Made by a program: the position numbers and the translations under genes. Shown here piece by piece: positions 7,938 to 15,835 of a stretch of DNA of 64,000 bases (position 1 is the first letter of the stretch; each line of letters opens with the position of its first letter). Under the pieces are notes generated by a model. The model was not told the DNA's origin and did no database searches. It was given only the letters and a program-made list of their open reading frames with translations. Source of the stretch: JAILLW01 sp045640525 (lineage in GTDB: Bacteria > Bacillota > Clostridia > Lachnospirales > Lachnospiraceae); NCBI GenBank assembly GCA_045640525.1, contig JAZUFE010000007.1:1-64000 (forward strand), given 5' to 3'.

Positions 7938-9233
7938 CTACTTACCTGCTTCTACAAATGCGTCATTAAGCTGGTTAACCAAATCTTCGCCTGTCATATC
8001 CGAAACATAGAACTGACTTACGATAGGAGCCAATGATGAGCTGATACCTGCCGGCCAGTTAGCCATGCTCCAAGGAATTGTATTTCCTGATGCAGCAGCT
8101 TCCGATACAGATTCGGAAATAGGATCGAGTTTCTCTGATGTCATACCTTCAACAACCGGTACGAAGCCGAAAGAATCCATTAAGTATCCTATACCCGATT
8201 CAGATGTGTATAACCATTCAAGGAATGCCTTGGCAGCTGCCTTGTCTGCTTCGGGAGCATCAACATTGATGTACCATGCAGCAGGAACGCTGACTGCGAC
8301 CTTGTTGTTGTTGCACAAAGGAAGTGCTGCAATACCCATATCAAAATCAACATCATAGTCTGCGAACATTGAGTAGCCCCAGTTACCCTGATGAATCATA
8401 GCTGTCTTTCCTGTAGCAAAGTCACCGCAGTTATTATCATATGTAATATCTACAGGATTTGTGCAGTTCTCACGAACAGCTTCCATAAATGTGGCAAACT
8501 CTTTAAATGCCTGATTATCAATCATTCTTTCACTTCCTGAAAGAATTGACTGCAAATACGCATCAGGATCTGCCTGAATTGCAAAAGGTGTATTAAGAAC
8601 ATGCATTATAATGAAGTACTCTTCCTGAGAGAATCCCAAACCATTAATTCCATCATTCTTGGCATTCTGCAAGAATTCTACCAATGCATCTGTTGATGTA
8701 AGTTTTGAAGTATCTGCAAGATTTGAATTATATACAAGTCCGAAACCTTCAAGTGTATAAGGAATACCTACCTTCTTTCCGTTAACTTCATCTGTCATAC
8801 CTGCCGAAATCTTGTCAACAAATGATAATGAAGATACATCTTCAAGGTAATCTGCCATTTCTTTAGACTCTGAACCGGGTGCCAAAGAGAACAGTGTAGG
8901 GCCTGCCTGTGTCGACAAATCCGTCTTAAGATCTGTGTAATAGTTATCACCTGTGGTCTCCCAAAGTTCTACTTCGATACCTGTCTCATCCGTAAACTGT
9001 TCAACACAAGTATTAAGTGCATCCATTATTTCCGTCTTTGACTGGAAAATAGTAAGCTTTCCATATTCAACTTCTTCTGACGATTCCTCGGATTCCTCAG
9101 TTTTAGCAGTTTCTTGCGAAACCTCCTCTTTGCTTTCTGCAGAGCTTGCTGCAGGAGCTGCCTGTCCGCAGCCTGCCAAAACAATTGCAGTTGTCATAGT
9201 CAATGCAATAGCTGATAATAATTTCTTCTTCAT
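7938..9233 (-). CDS. Sugar-binding lipoprotein of the ABC importer
   Basis: This 431-residue extracellular substrate-binding protein carries a type II signal peptide with lipobox LAGC; Cys22 would be lipidated and anchored in the membrane. A Ser/Glu-rich spacer (about residues 30-55) precedes the family 1 binding-protein fold; VELWETTGD, GIPYTLEGFGLVYN and MIHQGNWGYSMF are typical of maltose/multiple-sugar binders. It is the first gene of the operon, behind a good promoter and an operator-like repeat. The exact ligand is unknown but should be the substrate of the GH65 enzyme. Confidence 0.92.
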   Translation of the reverse strand: MKKKLLSAIALTMTTAIVLAGCGQAAPAASSAESKEEVSQETAKTEESEESSEEVEYGKLTIFQSKTEIMDALNTCVEQFTDETGIEVELWETTGDNYYTDLKTDLSTQAGPTLFSLAPGSESKEMADYLEDVSSLSFVDKISAGMTDEVNGKKVGIPYTLEGFGLVYNSNLADTSKLTSTDALVEFLQNAKNDGINGLGFSQEEYFIIMHVLNTPFAIQADPDAYLQSILSGSERMIDNQAFKEFATFMEAVRENCTNPVDITYDNNCGDFATGKTAMIHQGNWGYSMFADYDVDFDMGIAALPLCNNNKVAVSVPAAWYINVDAPEADKAAAKAFLEWLYTSESGIGYLMDSFGFVPVVEGMTSEKLDPISESVSEAAASGNTIPWSMANWPAGISSSLAPIVSQFYVSDMTGEDLVNQLNDAFVEAGK

Positions 9234-9274
9234 AGCCTCTTCCTTTCATTTTCTGTATGAGTTAAGTAACCTAG

Positions 9275-9300
9275 TTTAACTTGTTTGCGCATCAAGTAAA
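9275..9300. promoter_or_regulatory. Probable LacI-family operator
   Basis: An inverted repeat, TTTAACTTG then a 9-nt centre TTTGCGCAT then CAAGTAAA, has the central CG typical of LacI/GalR operators. It lies directly downstream of the operon promoter (9314-9342), across about +10 to +35, where a bound repressor would block transcription. The divergent LacI-type gene is the obvious candidate ligand. Position and symmetry are observed; the assignment is inference. Confidence 0.55.
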
Positions 9301-9313
9301 TCGTTGTACTGTA

Positions 9314-9342
9314 ATTTTAAAAAAATCATAAATCATCGTCAA
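9314..9342 (-). promoter_or_regulatory. Promoter of the sugar-phosphorylase operon
   Basis: On the minus strand, TTGACG (9342-9337), a 17-nt spacer and TAAAAT (9319-9314) match a sigma-A promoter. It is about 80 nt upstream of the binding-protein start and overlooks the operator-like repeat at 9275-9300. Confidence 0.7.
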
Positions 9343-9392
9343 TATTCTTGTAATTTTTTCGGTAATGTGCCCTTTGGTACTCATCGTTTTTG

Positions 9393-9421
9393 TTGAATTT
9401 TCACATATGAAGTAGTAAAAT
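9393..9421 (+). promoter_or_regulatory. Promoter of the LacI-type regulator gene
   Basis: TTGAAT (9393-9398), a 17-nt spacer and TAAAAT (9416-9421) fit a sigma-A promoter about 80 nt upstream of the regulator start. Two inverted repeats lie immediately downstream. Confidence 0.6.
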
Positions 9422-9423
9422 GG

Positions 9424-9449
9424 CAGTAAAATGATTCGTAATTTTACTG
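9424..9449. repeat. Inverted repeat CAGTAAAAT...ATTTTACTG
   Basis: Perfect 9-bp arms with an 8-nt spacer lie just after the -10 box of the regulator promoter. The repeat shares the TTTTAC core with the repeat at 9453-9469 and with single copies on either side, so it may be part of an autoregulatory site. Confidence 0.5.
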
Positions 9450-9452
9450 TCG

Positions 9453-9469
9453 AGGTAAATGTTTTACCT
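9453..9469. repeat. Inverted repeat AGGTAAA-TGT-TTTACCT
   Basis: A perfect 7-bp inverted repeat with a 3-nt centre lies in the untranslated leader of the regulator gene. It is followed by a further TTTTACC copy at 9472-9478. It differs from the CG-centred operator at 9275-9300, so a different protein may bind here. Confidence 0.45.
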
Positions 9470-9508
9470 GATTTTACCAAGCATTAGCATCATAGGAAAG
9501 GAATGCAT

Positions 9509-10468
9509 ATGATAAAGATAACCGATGTTGCCAAAGCAGCCGGAGTTTCACCCTCTACAGTGTCAAATGTTCTTAACGGAAAGAAGAATGTCGGAGAAGC
9601 CACGCGCCTGAAAATACTGAGTTTATGTGAAGAACTGAACTACGCTCCCAATATAATCGGAAAAACTCTGAAAGAAGGAAGTGTCAAAACAATACTATTT
9701 GTTTTCAGTGATTTCGACAGACAATTCTATCTGAAAATCATTCAGGGAATCAGTGATTATGTATATTCCAAAGGATATGATCTTCTGATTTGTACCAATC
9801 AGAATTGCGAAAAATATATGAATCCGTCAATGACCTGCGGATGTATCATGCTGGATGTCAACAGTACTGATATGACTATAATCAGGAAAGCTTCAAGAGA
9901 TTATCCCATAGTTGTTTTGGATAGAGTAATCAGTGAGCCTTATATCAAAAGCATGCTTGTAAACAATTATGCTCCCGAAAAGGAATTAATCGAAACTCTA
10001 ATCAAAAAGGGATGTAAACGCTTCGCTTTTTTGGGTGGGCTTGACACATTGGATACCAAGGAACGTTATCGGGCACTCATCGATACACTTGAAGCAAATC
10101 ATCTAACGCTCAAGCGTGAAGACTATTATGCAGGTGATTTCAGAGAAAAGAGCGGTCATCAGGCAGCCAGGCTTATTATGTTGAAAGAAAGTCTGCCCGA
10201 TGTATTGGTATGTGCCAATGATGATATGGCAATAGGTGCTATCAGAACTTTTAAAGAGAACGGAATCCGAGTTCCCGACGGTTTATCCGTTGTCGGTTTC
10301 GACGATACAGAACTTGCTCAGGCAATAGGTCTTACAACAATCAAAATACCGAATTATGAAAGAGGATATATTGCTGCACAGTATCTTGTTGAAGGAATTG
10401 AAGGAACCGGCGACTATTCCGAATTCAAAATATCCGCCAATATCAAATGGCGCAAAACGACTATTTAG
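9509..10468 (+). CDS. LacI/GalR-family transcriptional regulator
   Basis: The N-terminal helix-turn-helix (ITDVAKAAGVSPSTVSNVL, residues 3-21) is followed by a periplasmic-binding-protein-like effector domain of about 260 residues (GISDYVYSKGYDLLICT, VVLDR, VGFDDTELA). It should repress the divergent phosphorylase operon until the sugar or a sugar phosphate binds. I prefer the ATG at 9509: the SD AGGAAAGGA (9494-9502) would abut the other in-frame ATG at 9503. Length is 319 residues. The gene ends before a shared bidirectional terminator. Confidence 0.93.
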   Translation: MIKITDVAKAAGVSPSTVSNVLNGKKNVGEATRLKILSLCEELNYAPNIIGKTLKEGSVKTILFVFSDFDRQFYLKIIQGISDYVYSKGYDLLICTNQNCEKYMNPSMTCGCIMLDVNSTDMTIIRKASRDYPIVVLDRVISEPYIKSMLVNNYAPEKELIETLIKKGCKRFAFLGGLDTLDTKERYRALIDTLEANHLTLKREDYYAGDFREKSGHQAARLIMLKESLPDVLVCANDDMAIGAIRTFKENGIRVPDGLSVVGFDDTELAQAIGLTTIKIPNYERGYIAAQYLVEGIEGTGDYSEFKISANIKWRKTTI

Positions 10469-10522
10469 CGCATACCATTTCGCATGCTGTCGTTAACAAA
10501 CGCCCCTGTTTTACATCAATAT

Positions 10523-10556
10523 AATAAACGGGAGACATCAATGTCTCCCGTTTATT
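10523..10556. terminator. Bidirectional terminator between lacI-type gene and fla/che operon
   Basis: A perfect 16-bp stem (AATAAACGGGAGACAT and its complement) with a minimal loop has T-rich flanks on both sides. It ends the plus-strand regulator gene and the long minus-strand flagellar operon; its right arm overlaps the stop codon at 10552. Confidence 0.85.
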
Positions 10557-11289
10557 TACCGGCAATTATTTTAGCCACCTCTTCTTCGGTACTTCCCTTC
10601 GGAATCGTATAATCTCCGGCATATATATGCCTGTCCATTCCCGTGCTGCACAAATAGTTATCAAATTTCACAGCATCGGCAACCAATCCTTTTGAAACCA
10701 AATTCTTGGCTACCGCATATGATCCCTCTCCCTGACTGACCTTAAATGAAATCGCATCCTTGGCCAAAACGTCAGTCTCAGGTGCCTTGGTAGGTTCAGA
10801 GGTTTTAGTCGATTCCGGTTCCTTGGTAGGCTCCGGAGCTTTCGTAGGTTCGGGGGCCTTAGTCGGTTCAGGTTCCTTCGTTTGCTCGGGTTCCTTCGTT
10901 GTTTCAGGCTCCTTAGTCGGATTTTGATTCTCCACCACATTAATCAATGCAGCCTCCTCATCCGGAGACAAAGTAGCTTCCGGATTGGAATTATTTGCAT
11001 CGGCTGAATCAATAACTTCATCAATTGTGGTTGGAACGCTTTCATCTTGAGTTACCTGCTCATCCTCTGAAGTTTCGACAACAGTATCTTGGTCGCCGTC
11101 ATCTTTTTGAGAATTTGCAACGGTATCGGCGAGTGTCTTGTTTTCCTCTACCATTCCCAAAGCCGATGCTCGTGCCTTAATTTGAGCGTCAGTCAATTCC
11201 GTATTGTTCTTGGACGCAATAACCAACATAATTATTGCCGTCACCAATATTCCGATACCTAAGCCTCTTAGGTAATACTTAAGGTTCAT
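10552..11289 (-). CDS. Membrane-anchored protein with MltG-N/LysM-like C-terminal domain
   Basis: This 245-residue protein has an N-terminal membrane segment (about residues 9-25), a long acidic linker rich in Pro, Thr, Lys and Glu with repeated TKEPE/TKAPE units (about residues 125-175), and a C-terminal domain of about 65 residues. That domain (GEGSYAVAKNLVSKGLV, IYAGDYTIPKGS, EEVAKIIAGK) resembles the small LysM-like subdomain of the endolytic transglycosylase MltG/YceG, but the catalytic domain is absent. It is the last gene of the fla/che operon. A role at the cell wall, perhaps where the flagellum crosses it, is inference. Confidence 0.75.
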   Translation of the reverse strand: MNLKYYLRGLGIGILVTAIIMLVIASKNNTELTDAQIKARASALGMVEENKTLADTVANSQKDDGDQDTVVETSEDEQVTQDESVPTTIDEVIDSADANNSNPEATLSPDEEAALINVVENQNPTKEPETTKEPEQTKEPEPTKAPEPTKAPEPTKEPESTKTSEPTKAPETDVLAKDAISFKVSQGEGSYAVAKNLVSKGLVADAVKFDNYLCSTGMDRHIYAGDYTIPKGSTEEEVAKIIAGK

Positions 11290-11291
11290 TC

Positions 11292-12260
11292 TTACATTCC
11301 TTCAAACAAATCTATAACTAATTTTACTTCACCAAGGCCAAGTCCGAGTTCTTTGGCAATAGCCATATTCGACTTACCGGCATTATGAAGTTCCAATATC
11401 TTGTCATTATTATTTCTTCCGCCAACAGTCTTACCTACAGAATCAACTCCCAGATTAAGATTCGGTCCTTCCTTCGGCGTTCTGTTTTCAATACTTTCTT
11501 CTTTGGTGATGAGCTCAAGATTAGTATCAAATGCAGCATCTGCCGCAGCAAAACTATTTTCAAAAACAACCGCCTCTTCCTTAACCTTAGGTTTGGTAGT
11601 ACGTCTCTTCCTTGGTTTGGGTTCTTCAATTTCAATAACCGGAGGTGTAAACGGTGTAAAATCTATCTTCGGTTCTTCTTCAGCAATCGGTTCATTGACA
11701 GTAGCCGCATCACTCATGGATTTCAATTCTTTCAATCGTTCAATAGCCGACGTTTGTGACGACATCTGAGCAGTTTGAGCATTCCTTGCTGCTTCCATTG
11801 CAGCGTCTTTTGCTTCCATAACCTGCTCCTTGGTTTCTTGAGCCGTAATTGCAGCATCCATAGCGGCTTGTTTGGCTTCGGAAGTCTTTCTGTCCATTTC
11901 CGAAACCGCATCTTTGATATTCTCATGCTTATCATTCAGCATATCATATAAAAATACAACTTCCTGATGATTTTTATTAATCTCAGAAAGGACGGTATCC
12001 GAATATTCGTTTACCGCCATCATCTTCTCGTTGGTCATTCTGTCCATACTACGTTCTGTCTTTTCCATTGCGTAGTTTATCGTTTCATCAACGATATCAT
12101 TAATCTGAACCTTCGCAGACTCAACCTCTTTGCCCACAAGGTCTTTGATTACCTCTTCACTGAATTCAGTTGCCTTTTCGTCATCTGTCTTAACCGGGAT
12201 AAGGAAGCTGATAACAAACACCGCCACTCCCAATGCCAAGAGTACATATCCAATCATCAT
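11292..12260 (-). CDS. DUF6115-like membrane protein with coiled coil, at SwrB position
   Basis: The 322-residue protein has an N-terminal membrane helix (residues 3-21), a long charged coiled coil (about 30-180, rich in Ala, Glu and Lys), a basic patch (PKPRKRRTTKPK-like, about 215-228) and a C-terminal helix-turn-helix-like motif (ILELHNAGKSNMAIAKELGLG and following EVKLVIDLF). That ending matches what I recall as DUF6115. It sits after sigD and before rpsB in gene order, as SwrB (YlxL) does in Bacillus subtilis, and shares the one-membrane-helix plus coiled-coil plan. An activator of flagellar assembly is a reasonable inference, unproven. Confidence 0.7.
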   Translation of the reverse strand: MMIGYVLLALGVAVFVISFLIPVKTDDEKATEFSEEVIKDLVGKEVESAKVQINDIVDETINYAMEKTERSMDRMTNEKMMAVNEYSDTVLSEINKNHQEVVFLYDMLNDKHENIKDAVSEMDRKTSEAKQAAMDAAITAQETKEQVMEAKDAAMEAARNAQTAQMSSQTSAIERLKELKSMSDAATVNEPIAEEEPKIDFTPFTPPVIEIEEPKPRKRRTTKPKVKEEAVVFENSFAAADAAFDTNLELITKEESIENRTPKEGPNLNLGVDSVGKTVGGRNNNDKILELHNAGKSNMAIAKELGLGLGEVKLVIDLFEGM

Positions 12261-12571
12261 ATCTTTATATCAAAACCATGTTGAACGCCTTTTAATAAGA
12301 CCTTCCCGTCCTGCTCCTTCTTATTTCTGTCTTTGCCGCCGTCACCTTGATAATGGTTAGAACCCTCTTCTTTGGCATCAAATTTCTTTTGGCGGTTTTC
12401 CGAATGTTCCGCATCGTTTACATGATGTAGCTTAATATCAGCGGATTTGGTTGTCTGTTGAGCCAAATTGGACTGTTCAACCATTCCTCTGGTATCTTCA
12501 TTATGTTTAATATTGGTAAAGTCCTGAGCTCTTAACGTCTGTCCTTGGAGTTCAACCCTGGAAATTGTCAT
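12257..12571 (-). CDS. Small flagellar-operon protein of unknown function
   Basis: This 104-residue, highly charged, hydrophilic protein begins MTISRVELQGQTLRAQD. It has no membrane segment and looks largely disordered after residue 45 (rich in Lys, Asp, Glu, His, Asn). It overlaps the next gene by 4 nt and follows fapA by 14 nt, so it is clearly translated as part of the operon. I know of no function; I believe short proteins with a similar start occur in the flagellar operons of related clostridia. Confidence 0.7.
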   Translation of the reverse strand: MTISRVELQGQTLRAQDFTNIKHNEDTRGMVEQSNLAQQTTKSADIKLHHVNDAEHSENRQKKFDAKEEGSNHYQGDGGKDRNKKEQDGKVLLKGVQHGFDIKI

Positions 12572-12585
12572 AACCTGCCACCTGC

Positions 12586-14187
12586 TTATAATGCCTGCAT
12601 CTTAACATCGCCGTCAATCTTCTTAAAGCGACAATACTTCATTGTGGACTTAACTATCATCGAAACATCCGAAATGCATATTTTGGTTCCGGCATATACT
12701 TCACCTGAAACTTCCACCACGGAATCCGTTGTAGTATCCAAAACGTCTTCCAATGAATCATATTCTGTCTGCATTTCTTCAAGCTGCATCTTATGAGCTT
12801 TGTCTTCCTCGAGAATCGATTTCATATATAATTTCTGATCCATCGACAAAGAAGCTCCCGACTGCATTTTAGCCATAAAGCCGGCAATCGTGGGTTTGGA
12901 CTGTTCAATTGCCTTTTGCATATCCTGTATGCCTTTTTGAAGCTGCTGAATTCGAATCTTTACACCGGGATCCGCGCCAACTTCAATAACCGTATCCGCA
13001 CCCATTTCCGATCCTAAATTTCGCACCTGAATTTTATTTTTGGCAGATACACGGCCTCCGGTAATGAACCCTTTTCTGCCGTTAACAACAATATCCGTAC
13101 CGGCACTCACGTTACTGTGCAGAATAAGATCGGTCTCAATGAAGCCGGCTGCCGTTGCCGTCGAATTTTCAATAAATTTGGACAGTATGTTGTTTCCAGC
13201 CTTCAAAGTTCCCTTGCCCATACCCTTCATTCCTCGGGCGATAATTATATCAACTCCTGCCTCTATTTCAGCGCCTTCAACGACACCTTTTACGGTAACG
13301 CTTCCACCTGCCTTGACCTTGAAATTTTCCTGAACATTACCAAGAATTGTTATATTTCCATCGTAATCTATGTTACCCGTTGCCGGACCTACATTATCAA
13401 GTTCCATAACATCGGAAAGGAAAACCTTGTCATCTGCCAAAGATACGTGCCCGTTAATATCAGCAGTCATAACCATTCCGTCCTCCGAAATAGTTATGTT
13501 TCTTCCACATTTGAGAACCCTGCGTTTAACCTCGGCAGCTTTGATTACTTCACCGAAAACAGTAGTTCCGTTAACTCCTCTTACTTCCGGTATTAATCTT
13601 GCCAAGATATCACCTGCCTTAACGGAAGAGAATGTCTTCAGGTTAAAGAAATCAACAGTTCCGTCTTCGTTATGTGCAGGTTTCATGCTAAGTTCGGTAT
13701 CGAAATAATATTCAATTTTCGCACTTTGTCCCTGCTGTACTTCTTCGCCTTGAGCAACAACGAAATCGGTACAGTATTGCGGTGCGTTAAAAAAGGCTCT
13801 TATTCGGGCCTCATCAATTCCAAATTTAACGCCCTTCATTCCAAGTTCCTGAATAAACTCTTCTGCTGAAAGCCTCACGCCTTTCATTGAGGGCGGATAT
13901 AATCGCATCGTAAGTGTCATTTTGTCCGGAGTTGCTTTAAGGAGATAACTCTCCTTTATTTCTCCGATCATATCTTTGTTTAACAAAACTAAATGGTCAG
14001 GCTTACCGGACGCTGCAAGTGCGTCGATACCCTGGCCAACAGTACTGGCTGTATATAATATACCTTTATTTGATAAGTATTCAGTGATTTCTTTGGCACT
14101 AACCATTTCACCGCCATCGGTTGGTGCAACGAGTTTCAATATGGTTCCGTTTGGAGTACATCCAATCCTAAAATAACCATTACTCAT
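12586..14187 (-). CDS. fapA: FapA-family (DUF342) protein
   Basis: This 533-residue cytoplasmic protein of the DUF342/FapA family has an N-terminal mixed region, then a repetitive beta-helix-like stretch (about residues 200-400) with glycine turns (GNIDYDGNITILGNVQ, AGGSVTVKGVVEGAEI, AGTDIVVNGRKGFITGG), then a coiled coil (about 410-480). FapA-type proteins are encoded next to sigD or other flagellar genes in many clostridia. It overlaps sigD by 4 nt. The molecular role is not settled; polar positioning or envelope association has been proposed for relatives. Confidence 0.85.
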   Translation of the reverse strand: MSNGYFRIGCTPNGTILKLVAPTDGGEMVSAKEITEYLSNKGILYTASTVGQGIDALAASGKPDHLVLLNKDMIGEIKESYLLKATPDKMTLTMRLYPPSMKGVRLSAEEFIQELGMKGVKFGIDEARIRAFFNAPQYCTDFVVAQGEEVQQGQSAKIEYYFDTELSMKPAHNEDGTVDFFNLKTFSSVKAGDILARLIPEVRGVNGTTVFGEVIKAAEVKRRVLKCGRNITISEDGMVMTADINGHVSLADDKVFLSDVMELDNVGPATGNIDYDGNITILGNVQENFKVKAGGSVTVKGVVEGAEIEAGVDIIIARGMKGMGKGTLKAGNNILSKFIENSTATAAGFIETDLILHSNVSAGTDIVVNGRKGFITGGRVSAKNKIQVRNLGSEMGADTVIEVGADPGVKIRIQQLQKGIQDMQKAIEQSKPTIAGFMAKMQSGASLSMDQKLYMKSILEEDKAHKMQLEEMQTEYDSLEDVLDTTTDSVVEVSGEVYAGTKICISDVSMIVKSTMKYCRFKKIDGDVKMQAL

Positions 14188-14948
14188 ACGTTAAATACCC
14201 CCATGTAATCCCCCATCTTGGCTTTCATCTTCTGTAAAGCCTTAGTATGCAGCTGTGATACTCGAGACTCCGACACTTCAAGAATGTTGGCAATTTCCTT
14301 CAATGTCAGGTCTTCATAATAATAAAGCGTTACAACCTTTTGTTCCTTCTCCGTCAACAAAGATAACGCTTCTATAAGTTTCTGCTTGAGTTCCTCCTTA
14401 TCAAGAGCTTCCTCCGGAGTTTCAAACCGATACTGCGTAGTCTGCTCTGTAGGAACCTCAGCCCCTGTTTCCATGAATTCATTGAGTGAAACGACTCCGG
14501 TAATCTTCATCTGCGACTGCATATCAGTATATTCATCCAAAGAAACGCCAAGTTTATCGGCTATTTCTTCGTCCGTTGCAGGTCGCCCTTGCGCAGCTTC
14601 GATTTCCTTCATTATAGTATCGATTTGGCGTTGGCGTTGTCTGATTGTTCTCGGAATCCAGTCCATTTTGCGAATTTGATCAAGAATTGAACCGCGAATA
14701 CGTAATGAGGCATACGTCTCAAACTTAACGTCTTTCATCGTATCAAACTTGTCAATAGCATCAATCAATCCAAAGATACCATAGCTGCACAAATCTTCAT
14801 ACTCAACGTTATATCCCAAATACATGCTCAAGCGTCCGGCTACAAGCTTAACCAACGGAGCATATTCCAATATCAATTGTTCGCGTACTTCCGCCGATTT
14901 GGTTCTCACATAGTCAGACCAAAGTTTGGCTCTTTGCGCTTCATTCAT
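14184..14948 (-). CDS. sigD: RNA polymerase sigma factor for late flagellar genes (SigD/FliA/WhiG type)
   Basis: This is a sigma-28-type factor of 254 residues. Region 2 has YEDLCSYGIFGLIDAIDKFD, region 3 has GRPATDEEIADKLGVS, and region 4 ends with the helix-turn-helix ISLKEIANILEVSESRVSQLH-like motif. It should direct late genes such as flagellin and the methyl-accepting receptors, none of which lie in this window. Encoding it near the end of the fla/che operon makes its level depend on transcription reaching the end of the 34-kb unit, as known in B. subtilis. It overlaps fapA by 4 nt. Confidence 0.93.
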   Translation of the reverse strand: MNEAQRAKLWSDYVRTKSAEVREQLILEYAPLVKLVAGRLSMYLGYNVEYEDLCSYGIFGLIDAIDKFDTMKDVKFETYASLRIRGSILDQIRKMDWIPRTIRQRQRQIDTIMKEIEAAQGRPATDEEIADKLGVSLDEYTDMQSQMKITGVVSLNEFMETGAEVPTEQTTQYRFETPEEALDKEELKQKLIEALSLLTEKEQKVVTLYYYEDLTLKEIANILEVSESRVSQLHTKALQKMKAKMGDYMGVFNV

Positions 14949-14972
14949 TTACTACCTACTCGCCCTCAATTA

Positions 14973-15320
14973 TTATAATTCCGGTCTCTCACGTTCCGGC
15001 ATTTCTCCGGTTAACGGTGGAAGGGAATACTCTTCCTCACCATTATCGGATTCTTGTCCGGTTGCTTCTTCACCTGAAGCTTCCTTCTCAATAACGGCAC
15101 CCTCAAGCTCTTCTCTTTGCCTTTCCAATTCTTCATTGGCTTCACAGAACTTATTCACACGTTTTTGTATCAGTGCGCCCAAGGTATAGAATACCACAAG
15201 GACAACAAGTAAAATCCATAACATGTCAATAAGCTTATATCCCCAATAAAGCATCATTCCCATCGCAATTGCTACAGCAAGCAATGTTAAGAAAGGAGCA
15301 AACAGCTTATTCTTTTTCAT
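14973..15320 (-). CDS. Small two-helix membrane protein of unknown function
   Basis: This is a 115-residue protein with two adjacent membrane helices (about residues 8-28 and 33-50), then a short helix and an acidic, Glu- and Pro-rich tail. It overlaps the cheD stop by 4 nt (ATGA), so it is translationally coupled. I do not recognise the family. Its location between cheD and sigD suggests a role in motility or chemotaxis. Confidence 0.7.
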   Translation of the reverse strand: MKKNKLFAPFLTLLAVAIAMGMMLYWGYKLIDMLWILLVVLVVFYTLGALIQKRVNKFCEANEELERQREELEGAVIEKEASGEEATGQESDNGEEEYSLPPLTGEMPERERPEL

Positions 15321-15805
15321 ATCTTCTTTTCCGGCTTTCCTACGGATTTGATTACATATTCTCCCGTAGCCGGATAAAAAATAACAGTACGACCGTAATT
15401 CTCACCCGTATCCTCAGCTATCAGCGGAATTTTCATTTCCTTGAGCATTGCCTTACAAGCTTCGACATTACGTTCACCGACTTTAACCATATCTGATTTG
15501 GCAGAACCGAATGCAAACATCTGAGCTCCCCCGGCAATTTTGGCTACAAGTTTACTCATATTTGCACCCATCTTAACAAGTGCTGCCACCATATCGGTAA
15601 TTCCCGTATCGGCGAATTTAGCCCTGTTCGAATTATTTACAGTTTCTTTGCTGTTTGGAAGCATAACATGAGCCAACCCTCCGATTCCTGATTGAGGATC
15701 TCTGATTGCGACCCCGACACAAGATCCCAATCCCAAAGTTGTCACACCGTCTTCCTTTGTGCAAACCTTCCAATCGGCCATTCCGACCTTAATTATCTCA
15801 CTCAT
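15317..15805 (-). CDS. cheD: Chemoreceptor glutamine deamidase CheD
   Basis: CheD deamidates glutamines in chemoreceptors and, in Bacillus-type systems, stimulates the CheC phosphatase. The catalytic Cys29 in GLGSCVGV and His46 in GLAHVMLP are present, and the length (162 residues) is normal. It lies 30 nt after cheC, consistent with the known CheC-CheD partnership. Confidence 0.95.
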   Translation of the reverse strand: MSEIIKVGMADWKVCTKEDGVTTLGLGSCVGVAIRDPQSGIGGLAHVMLPNSKETVNNSNRAKFADTGITDMVAALVKMGANMSKLVAKIAGGAQMFAFGSAKSDMVKVGERNVEACKAMLKEMKIPLIAEDTGENYGRTVIFYPATGEYVIKSVGKPEKKI

Positions 15806-15835
15806 TACTACTCTCCATGTTCAAATCAAGTATAA

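Noticed and set aside
9292..9480. Minus-strand frame of 62 codons in the gap between the binding-protein and regulator genes
   Set aside because: It covers two back-to-back promoters and several inverted repeats, has no SD and resembles no protein.
2358..10560. A mobile element or integrative island beside the tRNA gene
   Set aside because: There is no integrase, transposase or direct repeat of the tRNA end, and base composition looks like the surroundings.
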